The position numbers and the translations under genes are program-made. Positions 19,616 through 29,872 of a stretch of 64,000 bases of DNA are shown one piece after another (position 1 is the stretch's first letter; each line of letters starts with the position of its first letter). This stretch comes from Symsagittifera roscoffensis (taxonomy: Eukaryota; Xenacoelomorpha; Acoela; Convolutidae), in assembly GCF_963678635.1 (NCBI RefSeq), contig NC_087070.1, positions 43,322,988 to 43,386,987 of the forward strand, in the 5' to 3' direction. The notes under the pieces are model-generated. The model searched no databases. It had not been told where the DNA came from and worked only from the letters and a program-made list of their open reading frames with translations.

Positions 19616-19822
19616 TCATTACGAGGGCAAACTCTGCACTGGGTAGGCGCACAGTTTATTGTTTGTAGGTTTCTGGAACCCAGAGACAAAACTTTAATTA
19701 TGTTAACTTTTTGTCGGAACGATCAAAAAGAATACAAAAGTACGAAGGAAGATCAAAGAGAGCGTCCTTGTTGTCGGAATCTGCTTAAAAATGGCAAAAT
19801 ACACAGTTTGTCCTCGTAATGA
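19616..19822 (+). mobile_element. Tc1/mariner-like miniature element, copy 1
   Basis: TCATTACGAGGGCAAACT at one end and AGTTTGTCCTCGTAATGA at the other form nearly perfect inverted repeats. The element is 207 bp with no coding potential, and the whole body matches 29671-29872 in inverse orientation. Its right end lies 43 bp from the donor side of Kv exon 2. A clear TA duplication is visible at the other copy, not here. Confidence 0.8.
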
Positions 19823-19865
19823 CTTTTTTCAATGCTGGTCAGGTATTCTGTGCAATTAATTATAC

Positions 19866-20002
19866 CTGTTCTGTAGAAATTGATTATCTGTTCAAATGCC
19901 CCCGGGTGTCTGTCAAAGAAGAATTCCCGACTGTCTGAGTCATACTCCTCCGCGTCTCTCGGGTTTTTCTTAGCCAACGAGTAGAGTCGTGTATTCGGCA
20001 CA
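19866..20002 (-). CDS. Kv3/Shaw-type potassium channel, coding exon 2
   Basis: Encodes the middle of the T1 domain: VPNTRLYSLAK, an acidic linker DAEEYDSDS, then REFFFDRHPGAFEQIINFYRT. FFFDRHPG and NFYRTG are near-invariant in Kv channels. The acceptor AATAACAG ends at 20003; the donor GTATAATT covers 19858-19865. Its length of 137 nt keeps phase with exon 1 (2 nt left over) and exon 3. It is separated from exon 3 by a 2.4-kb intron that carries a miniature element beside this exon. Confidence 0.93.
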
Positions 20003-20436
20003 CTGTTATTACAACATTAGTCAACGAAGACGCTCTTTTCCCATAAAGCATTATTTACTCATTGACCCAATTAAAAAACTCCTGTATTTAAATTTGTTAT
20101 CGTCAACTGAGAAAACGTTTTCCACGATATTTTTCAAATTTTTTAATTGTTTCCGGTAATGGCAGAAAAGAGAGCATTCTGCATCTTTTTTGCAGATTCA
20201 ATTTTTTCATTTGAAGGACTGAAACTTTGAGTAATTATTTTCCTATTTTATGTTTCAAAATTATAATCAGTTTAATTTTTTTTAGTAGAAAAAATAAGTA
20301 AATAAAAAATAATCGAGAGGCGGATCTCGTAGCCGTTTTTTAGCAATTTTTTTCAGAAAAGTTTTCTCTACAAAAAACGTATGCTCATTACTTAAATTGT
20401 TTCTGTCTTAAGAGATAAAAGAAAAAGAGCGGTGAC
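20003..20436. other. Kv intron 1
   Basis: 434 bp, AT-rich, GTCACC donor and AATAACAG acceptor in minus orientation; nothing else seen. Confidence 0.7.
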
Positions 20437-20567
20437 CTGTAGAGAGTGTTTCTGTATGTCTCGTGTCGTATTCCCCCCACATTGAACACGTACTTCTGGT
20501 CTTTCTTCCTCCCTCCTTTTCCCCCAGCACCTGTCCCTGACCCACCGAACCCACATGTACCCGACAT
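20437..20567 (-). CDS. Kv3/Shaw-type potassium channel, first coding exon
   Basis: Starts at ATG 20567 with a Gly-rich leader (MSGTCGFGGSGTGAGGKGG), a basic RKKDQK, then YVFNVGGIRHETYRNTLY, the canonical first strand and helix of the T1 domain. The product forms tetrameric voltage-gated K+ channels in the plasma membrane; Kv3/Shaw types support fast repolarisation. This exon is clearly GC-richer than its surroundings. The reading frame stays open upstream to an acceptor-like TTTTTTCAG near 20605, so an upstream 5'UTR or coding exon is possible. The T1 domain is complete across the three exons. Confidence 0.92.
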
Positions 20568-20904
20568 GTTGGGCTTCGCCTTCCTCCGGTGCAGAAAATA
20601 GAGGGCTGAAAAAATTCAAATTTCAATAGAGTTATTGGCGATATTTCATTGTAATTCATTATTATAACTGTTACGACCACATAGTGTGTGAAAAAACTTT
20701 GGTTTCGGGCTTATTTATTGACGCAAATCCAACTACCGCAATGGGTCGATTTGATAAAGCAGTTGAAACCCTTTCAGTTGCCCTTTCAAGCTGAAAAACT
20801 CCCAAGAAAAAAAAAATTCTTAGCTTTTTTTCTAGTCGCAATTCAAGCATGAAAAAACTACCAAGCAAAAATTTTTTAGCTTTATAAACAGTGGTTGAAA
20901 AAAT
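20568..20904. other. Sequence upstream of Kv exon 1
   Basis: An acceptor-like pyrimidine run sits near 20605; otherwise unique AT-rich sequence without a clear gene. Confidence 0.4.
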
Positions 20905-21145
20905 CAAGCCAAAACAGGCGTTTTTAGGCACTTTTCGGAAAATTTTGACCAAAAAAGTTGCGTTTTTTCGGCGCGTGCTCGCCCTCAAAGTTAGTATATA
21001 TTGGCGCCAACGGCGCCTTTAAAAAATTTTCAGGATCAGTCAGCCAAAAATGGATATCTCAAAATAGTGCAAAGGGGGACCCTTTGGGTCGGGAGGTGGT
21101 CGAATCACTGAGGAAGGAAGGCGTCCCCCCCTAAATCCGCCCCTG
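20905..21145 (-). mobile_element. hAT-type miniature element, truncated copy
   Basis: Ends at 21145 with CCTAAATCCGCCCCTG, the complement of the CAGGGGCGGATTTAG terminus seen at 28776. The body shares GGCGCCAACGGCGCC, AAAATGGATATCTC and the GGGACCCTTTGGGTCGG block. The other terminus was not found, so this copy is incomplete. Confidence 0.75.
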
Positions 21146-22310
21146 AGCTTACACCGATCAGTGAAACACGGATAAGTTTGGGTCACTCTTGAATACAGCT
21201 AGGTCAATAATTTTTACTACTTACAAGCTCTATTAGTAAAGGTTTTCAGAAGCATAAAGTCACAGTTTTTAACCCTCCCAGCCCCAATCCACCTTCTGCT
21301 CCGCCCACCCCTGTAAATGGCAAATTCTTTTTTTTGCAAAAATGATATGTTTTCCCGCAAAAACGACTGTGATTTAAAAATTCTCTTTCCTGCAGATAAA
21401 ACAATATAGCATTAATGACAATAATAGAAAAACGTACCACAACTCCATAGTTGCGGATTTAGGTCCCTTTTCGCACCACTATACGCTATGCGTTTTACCC
21501 CATTTTTAACGAAAGATTCTCAAATTGCGACTGACCGTTGTTGAAACCTTTTCATGGCAACCAAGTGGGTCAACCAAGTTATAAAAAATTAAAATGCATT
21601 CATCAAGAACTCATACGAAATGGTCAGAGTATCGAAATTGTACTTTTTAGAATATCAATTTCAAGCATTGACATTCATCTAGCAAAAACCATAGCTAGTT
21701 CATTGCTTTTCTCAAAAAAGCGTAATTTATTTTGTAACGGTTCTTACCTGCTGATTTTTTGTCGCTCAAAAAAAATCAGACAGACTAATAAACTATGATA
21801 ACAATTTTTTTGAGCTGAAGTTTCTCTGACCGATATTAGCAAAATCTAACAATTTCATAGTAGCCTTATATAGCAGACGCCTCAGTTGAAATAAAAATGC
21901 TTAAAAAGTTAAAAAACGCTGAATAAATTCCCTAAAATATCTCTACGGAATTTTTTTTTGGAAATTGCGTAAAGTCGTTCGAATCGCGACTGAAAGTTTT
22001 TCAATTAATCACTCAAACCAGTCCAATGATTATTCGTGGTACCTGAATTTGTGTGGAAAACAACAAGAAAAAAAATCAAAACGCATCGAATACAAAGATC
22101 TTTCGCATTTTCAATGGTCGGAGTATTAAAAAAAAATTGTTTAATTTAAAGAAAACGTTATAAAGATATTGTATACTGATGAACCTAGTCAATGTTGATT
22201 TGGCTAGGGGTTATTTTTTTTCTAATCTCAATCAATCAATAAGAACAAACGTTAAACAACTTGCCGATTACTGTGCACGAAGCATAGAATGTCCTGACCA
22301 AAGTCTTAAG
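21146..22310. other. AT-rich stretch without recognised features
   Basis: No exon-like coding sequence or repeat structure was noted on either strand. Confidence 0.4.
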
Positions 22311-22311
22311 A

Positions 22312-22526
22312 AATACAAAAAAGATTTCATTTTACTCGAACTTCACAAATTCAACAGTTATAAGAAACATGCAATGTGGAAATCAGTTTTTAAGAAAAAA
22401 GAATTGAAAAAGTAAATCCAAATCGTAGAAGCTCTTTTTTCTTAAAAGCTGGTTTCCACATTGCATGTTTTCTTACAACTGTTGAATATGGTTAAGTTTG
22501 AGAAAATCGTCTTTTTTTGTAATATC
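22312..22526. repeat. Large imperfect palindrome
   Basis: Sequence around CAACAGTTATAAGAAACATG (near 22350) is matched in inverse near 22475, with arms of about 95 bp and a loop of about 25 bp. An open stretch across the left arm is explained by the palindrome and is not a gene. It could fold into a long hairpin RNA; it may be a foldback miniature element. Confidence 0.7.
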
Positions 22527-23917
22527 GGTAAATCGCAAGTGAACTTCAAACATTTTCTAATGTTTTTCATTCCTAAAATGGCGCTTAACAAGCCTCAAAA
22601 ACTATGTTTGCTTGAGTAAAACAAAATTATATATGCTTAATTTAAGCAAAAACAAGCTATTTTGAGCCTGCTCGCGCACCTTACAGGCTCGAAATTAGAC
22701 CAAACATTTACAACGGGTTCTCTCGAAACTGAGAAAAAATTTTCATTGTTTTTTAATGTCGTTCGAGTCACGTCTGAAAAAGCTTTAATATGATATATAT
22801 TTCGGCACTTTTCGATAATTAGTTGTGGTACCTGATTTAGCGTTGCAAACAAAAAAATGAAAACTAAAACAAACCCAAGTACAAAGTTCCTCCCATTTGC
22901 AATAGTCGAAACAGTTAGTTAAACAAATGTCGATTGGTTAATTTTCTCTCATGGTTGATCTTTCCTTATTCTGTAGCATCGTATGAAAATTAATTCCCAG
23001 TGCTACTTTACAATTAATATATAAAATTTATTAGCAAAATCTGCTCTGCCTTTTTACGATTTTCTGTAATCGTACATGTTAAAGAAGGGGTACTTAAGCT
23101 TTTGAAAATTTTGTTGACATTGCCAAATGTTAAAGTCAGTTTATAAGCCGATGTTTAGATAACGAAGCTACTGCAAGGTAGGGCCGATTTGAATACTGAG
23201 AAATTGGGAATAAAAGTTCAATAGCTTATCGCCCAAGACTACTGCCAACTTCTCTTCGTGGCCAATACTAAATCATTGCTTATATAAAGCTGAAATCTGC
23301 ATTGATGGATTTTCTTTCATTTTCTACAGCAGATAGTTAACGTTTGTACGGCTTCCCTATTGATGTGATGAAAAAAATTTGTTGGGGAGAATTTTTTGTC
23401 TTCGTGTGTTTTCGTTTTTTTTCTGTCTCTTTTTTTGTATTCCACTCTAAATCAGGTAACCACAGTGACACTGAAAAATTGCCAAAATTTTTTCTCACTT
23501 TCAAACTTTGAGCAAAAAAATGAGCGAGCAGTCTGATTAAAGAACGAGATTAATTACCACGAAATTTATTTAAGCCTTGGCAACTTTGTTCTACTCCAAA
23601 AAATCAGTTTTCATTTCTTAGAGCTCCATCTTGGGAATAAAACAATTTCAAAAATACAAAAATTCTCAGCAAAAAAAGTAAAAATCCAGGACTATTTTTC
23701 AGAAAAAAATCTGTTGTCTAAAACACCTAGTTTTCGATAGTCTTTTTTGGTCGGTCAATATGATTTTTTGAGCTTTCTTAACTAAAATTGTCTTGGGAAA
23801 ATAATTTTTTGTACTTTTGAAAATTCTCCACAAAACGAAAAAAAAATTTGGCATTTTTTCTAACTAGTTTCTTAAGACAACTGTTGTCGAATATACTTAA
23901 TCAAAGTATTGGATATG
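22527..23917. other. AT-rich stretch without recognised features
   Basis: No gene or repeat family was recognised by eye. Confidence 0.4.
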
Positions 23918-23925
23918 ACTGTTAT

Positions 23926-24345
23926 CAGCAGCGGATTTAGGGGGGGGGGAGTGGCGGACGATCCCTTTTCCCTCAGGAATTTGATCCCCTGCCGACCCAA
24001 AGGGCCCCCTTTGCACTATTTTGAGATATCCATTTTTGGATGGCTGGCCTTTAAATTTTTCTTAAAGCGCATTCTGCGCCAATATATACAAATTTTGAGG
24101 GGAGAGCGCTTGCCAAAAAAATGCAAATTTTTTTATCAAAGTTTTCCAAAAAGTGCAAAAAACGCCTTTTTTGGCCCGTTTTTTTGAAAAAGTTGCCCGT
24201 GGCGCAGAAAACTTGGTCAATTTTTCAATTTAGGGTCTTTATAGTGATTTGGGAGAGCTCAGAAAATCAATTTGGTCGACCCAAAAAGTCGTTTTTTTTT
24301 TGAAAATCCGCCCCCCCCCTCGAGAAATTCCTAGATCCGCGCCTG
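23926..24345 (+). mobile_element. hAT-type miniature element with 8-bp duplication
   Basis: Starts CAGCAGCGGATTTAG and ends CTAGATCCGCGCCTG, diverged inverted termini of the CAGGGGCGGAT type. It is flanked by ACTGTTAT (23918-23925) and ACTGTTCT (24346-24353), an 8-bp duplication with one difference, the size typical of hAT elements. About 420 bp, non-coding; related to 28776-29190. Confidence 0.85.
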
Positions 24346-24354
24346 ACTGTTCTT

Positions 24355-24570
24355 ATTTTTATGATTACTTTTACCGTGATTATGATTATTCGTATGATTA
24401 TTATGATGAGTATTTTTCTGTTTAGTATTATGATTACAATTATGATTATTGTGATTATAATGATTGTGATTGTTATTTTGATTTTCATTGACAGTATTAT
24501 GATTACAACAGTTTTCGCTACAATTACTATTGTGCTTATTATGATTTATATGATTAGGATGATTATTATG
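24355..24570. repeat. Low-complexity ATTATGATT-type repeat
   Basis: Irregular runs of ATGATTATT, ATTATGATTACAATT and similar units. The His/Asn-rich and Ile/Met-rich open frames on either strand here are artefacts of the repeat. Confidence 0.85.
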
Positions 24571-25849
24571 AATCTGTTTGTTCTTCTTAAATTTGATTCC
24601 ATGAAAAAAATCAAAAAACAACCGAATTTTTTTACTAGTTTTGTGTTGATGTACAATTTTTCCGTTCTCCTTTTTCATAATTATAATATATATTTGATAT
24701 TTTTGCTGTTGATAAATTGTGAGCTACTTTCAAAGCAATCGGGAGCTCTTTAAAATAAATTGACCATATCGTTCGATTCTTGGTTCTTGAAAATTGGATT
24801 TTTATTAACGTTTCTATATCTTTAAATCATATCTAATTTTGCACCTTTTAGGTGTAAAAATTTGCATAAACTGTTAACAATCTCAAAATTACCAATGAAT
24901 ACACTCAAATATATTAGCCTACAAAAATAATTTTTCAGAGGATGAACACATTTTCTAGAAATGCTAAAACAGTCCATAATTTGACGACGTTCTTTCGAGT
25001 TGAAATCATTTCAGCTATTCGAAAAACTTACCAAGTTAATGAGACGCAATCTAAGTTTGGTGCAAGTAAAAAAACTGAGAAACAATTTTTTTGTTTTTTT
25101 TTTCGCAATAAAACCATTAAAAATTTCAGAAATCTTTGCTTCCATTATGAGTCTCACTGACCAAAAAACGACAATTATGATAGAAAAGGGAAAGTCAGTG
25201 AAATGAACTTTACAAAACTTACCTTCTAGACAAGAATGTCAATAATAACAAAAACTCAAAGACTGGGTGATAAAAGGCTGAACATCTATCTTTCTCAAGC
25301 CTACTGTTCATTAATTCATAATGATGCTGTACAATAAAAGTACCTTTTTAATTGAAGGATAACTTTTGCTCAAAGTGAAAAAAAGCTCTACACACCTACG
25401 CTTTTTCATTTGATTGCCGTCTCACGATTTGTTCACGGGTAATTTCCCTTAGACTACTCTACTGCTCTTTTGTTTTTTTCTCTTCAGGTGTGTAAATTGG
25501 CATTTGTAGACAAATGCAGGACAATCTATTGATTGAGTTCGACCAAGGGAGCTCTTTGACTGAATATTGAGTTTCAAATAGAAGTTATCTTATAGAAAAA
25601 CGTGCTGAGCTGAAAAAAGTAAAAATCAGTGAAAGATGCATCATCACGCAAACATATCTAAAACTCATTATTGGTTTTTGTTAATTTTTTTTTCAATTAA
25701 AATCAAAATAAATTGGTTTCGAATGGTGCAAGGAAAAGTTTTTCGTTGCTTGTTCACAGTTGTCATCCTGTGTTTTTATCTTCAAACATCTCATAATCTT
25801 CGAAATAATATGCAAATGGTGTCGAAATTCTAATATCATAGGAGTCAGT
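24571..25849. other. AT-rich stretch without recognised features
   Basis: No gene or structured repeat was recognised. Confidence 0.4.
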
Positions 25850-27618
25850 TATGCGCGATGAAAGCCCCAGTTAACAGCGTGTGAATATTTAGAATGCCAT
25901 TCCAATTGTGTAACCGTCCTCAACGCCGAGGGATTGCCATTTGGATCTTGTGGCTCTGATGCAAATGTTGGTTGCTCTTAGTATAGCGAATGAAATTCTA
26001 AATCTCACCCAGCACATGACATTTTGATGCCAGACCATCTGCTAGTCGTTTGAGGAAAAACGTGAATTCCGGTGCCAAAACGCCATCTATTGAGGTGACA
26101 AGTGGAGTGAAAGACATGTGCTTTTCTTCACAAGCTGGTCCATACTTATTTTTCTTCTCAATCTCTGCAGTTTTCAGTACATTCATGGGATTGCGGTTTT
26201 GGTAAGACGGAGCGTCAGTGTCTGTAACACGGATGTCGAACGACGCAGCCGACTGTCTATCCCAAACCCCACGAGCTGAAAGATCTGCAATTAGTGCCGG
26301 GGTTCCATTTTCTACATCTGGTTCTTTTACGACAGGTTCTCTTTTCACATCCTTCCACAAAATTGAAGCAAGATCGCCCACTGCGTCTCTTATTTCGTTG
26401 TGTCGTAGTGTTACCAGTCCGCCCTTCTTGCAAGAAAGTGCATGCTGTAAGTCAAATTCTTGTTGACATCCATCGCATCTCGAGAAAGAACGTTTGAGTG
26501 GTTTTCTGTAACTGACACATAGAGTGTCTCTGAACTCTGTGGCTGACAAATCAAAATTATCTTTCAACAAGGGCAGCGAAGTCAGCCACAAGGAACAGTT
26601 GTTGTCGATTATTCTCCGGATCGCTCGTTTCTGATCTGCTGGTAAAACTGCCAGCAATTCATCGAGTTTGTCTTTGTCCACAGCATTTTTTTCTCCTCGT
26701 GGTTTTTTCTTGCTTTTCTCATCTTTGTTTTGTGTAGAGTTTGGTCGAAATCATCTTGGAGAAGGATCGAACTCACGAGACAGTCGGTTGCTTCACGTGA
26801 AGTGGAAAAAGCTAGTTCGGCATTTCTATTGGATTTCGCACACCTAGTCCCTTTCTTTTGACAGGAAGTGAATACAAAACACGATCCGATTGTGTGACAC
26901 TAGAAGTTCCTAGTAAGCTTGGCAAAAAGTTTTCCTGCAACATCTTCTCGAGAGGAGCAAACAACTGCGACATATCTTTGACTACTCTCTGGACAAAATT
27001 CCATTCGCATTGCAGTGATCTTGTTAATCCAACTAAAACAGCTTGATGTTCTTTTTCTGCCACTTTGGACAACTTACCAAGACAATCCAACCATTCTTGG
27101 ATCTTTTTTAAAGTGAAACGAATTTTGCCTTCATCAGAGCCAATAAATCCGCCCAAATATCTTCTACCTTCAACTATTCTGATGCCGAACCTGTCAAACA
27201 ATTGATGAGCTTTTTCAACAAAGTTCGGGTGAACAACCAAATAACTTTTACTTGGCTCAGGGTAATAGCCATACTTCGGGCCGTTTTCACTCAAAGATGA
27301 CAACCATTCAACCAGGTTTTCTAGTGCGCCGAGAGCTCCCGAATCATCTGCATACCATGTTTGTAAATACTTATCTCGGTCTTTGAGTGATTCAATCAAT
27401 GGCATCAATGAAACACCATAGAATAACATCGCTAGTGGATCACCCTGTGTAGTGCCTTCACTACTGAAAAGAAGTTCTGTCGTTCCTGCAACAATTAGCG
27501 GCGCATACCCTCTATAAGTGTTGAAAAGCAATCGTGAGCACCTTGGCCAAAGTATTCTAGCATTCCATAGAGCCGTTTCCCTGTTCAATGCATTGAATGC
27601 ATTTGAGGCATCCATCAA
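25850..27618 (-). mobile_element. 5'-truncated non-LTR retrotransposon with RT and restriction-like endonuclease
   Basis: Minus strand. The reverse transcriptase part (27618-26812) begins inside the domain at DASNAFNALNRETAL (motif A) and includes EGTTQGDPLAM and the catalytic WYADD. It continues through YLGGFIGSDEG to the thumb. The C-terminal part (26681-25998) has a CDGCQQEFDLQHALSC zinc knuckle, GGLVTLRHNEIRD and a SFDIRV motif, as in elements with a restriction-like endonuclease downstream of RT. Coding likeness continues past 25998 to about 25850. At least two frame changes separate the parts (26690-26815), and the N-terminal portion is missing, so the copy is dead. The exact clade is uncertain. 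Confidence 0.85.
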
Positions 27619-27696
27619 AAGAAGTTAATTAATTAAAAAGTTAACAATAGAAGTTTTTGTTAATTAGCTGTGGGTCAGATAGAAAAAAAAACAGAG

Positions 27697-27758
27697 GATC
27701 TTGTTAACTATCCCCCCCCCCCTTATAGCAATAGGGGTGGGAATAGTTAACAAGATCC
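27697..27758. repeat. 62-bp hairpin with C-tract and G-tract flanks
   Basis: GGATCTTGTTAACTAT (27697-27712) and ATAGTTAACAAGATCC (27743-27758) are perfect 16-bp arms. The pairing can continue into an inner CCCCCCCCCC against GGGGTGGGA, with a TTATAGCAAT tip. It sits between the LINE 5' truncation point and the tandem array. Confidence 0.85.
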
Positions 27759-27849
27759 AAATTTTGTCCATTCAACTTCCGATGAAAAATCTAACCAAAT
27801 CTGACTTCCGCATATATATCTCGTATATCTCGTTTGCATCTCTAGGATA

Positions 27850-29475
27850 TGCTACCAGAATGTATGTCAACTAAAAGTGATAAACACTTACAAAAAATCT
27901 CGCTCCAGCTTAGCTAAAACCAAAACAATAACAAAGTTTTTGTGCGTGTTGCGAAATTCTTGTTTTAGGCTGTTGTAGCGTTCTATTTTTGTAGTGAATG
28001 ATTCAAAAACAATTTAAAAATTGTTTTGAAAATCCGAATGGTATAAATGTTGGGGCTGAATATTTAAAGTTTATGGTACCAGTATGTATGTCTTCTGAAA
28101 CATGTTATTTACTTAAAATAAGTCTTACTCCAGCTTAGCTGAAATCAAAATCACAACAAATCTTTTGTGCGTGTTACGAAGTTCTAGTTTTAGGCTGTTG
28201 TAAGGTTTCTAAAGTCGTAGGCGATCAAAAAAAAATTAGAAAAAAAATTAAATCAGCAAATGATTCAAAATTTGGGACTGAATTTCTGATGTTCATGCTA
28301 ACTATTATGTATCTCAACCAAAATTTTTTTAAAATTCTCACTCCTGTTTAAATAAAATCAAAACAACATTGAAACTTTTTATGCTTGCCGTGAAGTTCTA
28401 GATTTAGGCAGTTATAAAGCTTTTTTCTTGTTTTTAATTGTTTTAAATATTGGTGCTGAATTTAAATGTTGGTGCTGAATTTTTAAGTTTTGTGCTACCA
28501 CAATGTATGACAAACAGTTCAAATGTTGGTGCTATTTTTTTGAACTTTATGCTACCAGAATGTATGACAACTAAAAACTGCTTTTAACATGAAGTATATC
28601 TCACTCCACAATAGCTAAAGTCAACAAAGCAGTGAAAACTTTTGTGTGACGAAAACTTCAGCTGCAGGTTTTTTTTCTGTCGTGACCGATCAATAATTGA
28701 TTTGAAAATAACTTTGAAATTACCATATGACATAATTGTTGGGGCTCATTTTTCGATCTTCATACTACTGGAATGCAGGGGCGGATTTAGGGGGGGAGGG
28801 GGCGGGGGGGCGGACGCCCCCTCCCCTTCAGGGATTCGACCCCCTGCCGACCCAAAGGGTCCCCCTTTGGTACTTTTAAGAAATCCATTTTTGGCGTACC
28901 GACCCTAAAATTTTTCTAAGGGCGCCTTTGGCGCCAATATTAACTATTTTTTGAGGGGGAGCGCGCGCCAAAAAAAAACGCGATTTTTTGTCAAAATTTT
29001 TCAAAAAGTGCCCAAAAACGGCTTTTTGACTGTTTTTCAAAAATTTGCCTGCGGGGCAAAAACAATGCTTTGGGAGAGCTCGAAAAATCAATTTGATCGA
29101 CCTAACAAAAAAGGTCGTCAAAATTTTCGAAAATTTTTTGAAAATCCGAAACCCCCCCCCCCCCTCGAGAAAATCCTAGATCCGCCCCTGCTGGAATGTA
29201 TGGCAGCTGAAATTTTTTTTTACACAAGATAAATTTCCATCCAGCTTGGCTGAAATCAGATCAACATGAACTTTTTTGGTACTTGCTAAATATTTGCAAC
29301 CAGTAAGTATGTCAACTAAAAATTGCGATTCACCCAAATTAAATCTCACTGCAGTTTAGCTTAATTTAGAACAACATCAAAGTTTTTGGGTGCGTGTTAA
29401 CAAATTCTTGTTTTTTATACAGTTGCAGGGTTTTTGGTCGGGAGCGATGCAAAATTGATTTAGAATAACAAGTGC
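27850..29475. repeat. Degenerate tandem array, period about 220 bp
   Basis: Blocks recur in the same order: GCTACCAGAATGTATGTCAACT, CTCCAGCTTAGCTAAAA, TTTTTGTGCGTGTT, then TTTTAGGCTGTTGTA, and a GATCAATAATTGAT or AATTTAGAA block. The GTATGT block occurs near 27853, 28077, 28301, 28551, 28763 and 29294; the first two intervals are 224 bp. About six units, strongly diverged. A hAT miniature element interrupts the fifth unit. Non-coding. Confidence 0.75.
28776..29190 (+). mobile_element. hAT-type miniature element with perfect 8-bp duplication
   Basis: Begins CAGGGGCGGATTTAG and ends CTAGATCCGCCCCTG. It is flanked on both sides by CTGGAATG (28768-28775 and 29191-29198). Total 415 bp, no transposase. 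Inverted termini with CAGGGG and 8-bp duplications are hAT traits. It is inserted in a unit of the 220-bp array and is younger than the array. Confidence 0.92.
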
Positions 29476-29670
29476 AAAAATTACTTTATTTAGTTATCAA
29501 AACAAGCAAAACTATTGTAGCTATTGCGAAAAAAGTAGAGCTCCGTCAAATATAAACAAAAATGAGCTTCGGGTTGTTTCTCTCAAAAGACCCGAAATGA
29601 AAAACCCGAAAAACAAAAGATTTAATAGGTACTTGAAATTTGATTCACCACTAAAATCATTTTTAATTTA

Positions 29671-29872
29671 TCATTACGAAGCCAAACGGTGCATTTTATG
29701 AATTGTAAGCGGATTCCGCTACACGGACGCTCTCTTTTTTCTTTTTTTGTTCTTTCATTTATTTTGGTCGTTCCAACAAAATTTCATTATGTTTAAAGAC
29801 TTGTCTCTGGAATCCAGGAACTTACAGACAAAATTGTGCGCTTATCTAGTGCTCAGTTTGGCCTCGTAATGA
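29671..29872 (-). mobile_element. Tc1/mariner-like miniature element, copy 2
   Basis: 202 bp with inverted ends TCATTACGAAGCCAAAC and GTTTGGCCTCGTAATGA, flanked by TA on both sides (29669-29670, 29873-29874). Its body matches 19616-19822 in inverse orientation, including AGAGAGCGTCC and CCAGAGACAA. A weaker relative lies near 32366-32430. Confidence 0.85.

Noticed and set aside
20392-20680. Minus-strand frames overlapping Kv exon 1 in other phases
   Set aside because: The T1-domain frame (FNVGGIRHETY) in the same sequence explains the coding signal.
22179-22415. 78-codon plus-strand frame
   Set aside because: It runs across one arm of the palindrome at 22312-22526 and has no splice or start support.
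24331-24753. Open frames rich in His/Asn (minus) and Ile/Met (plus)
   Set aside because: Both are products of the ATTATGATT low-complexity repeat; no other protein feature.
28642-29232. Gly/Pro-rich open frames
   Set aside because: They translate the hAT miniature element and its poly-G and poly-C ends.
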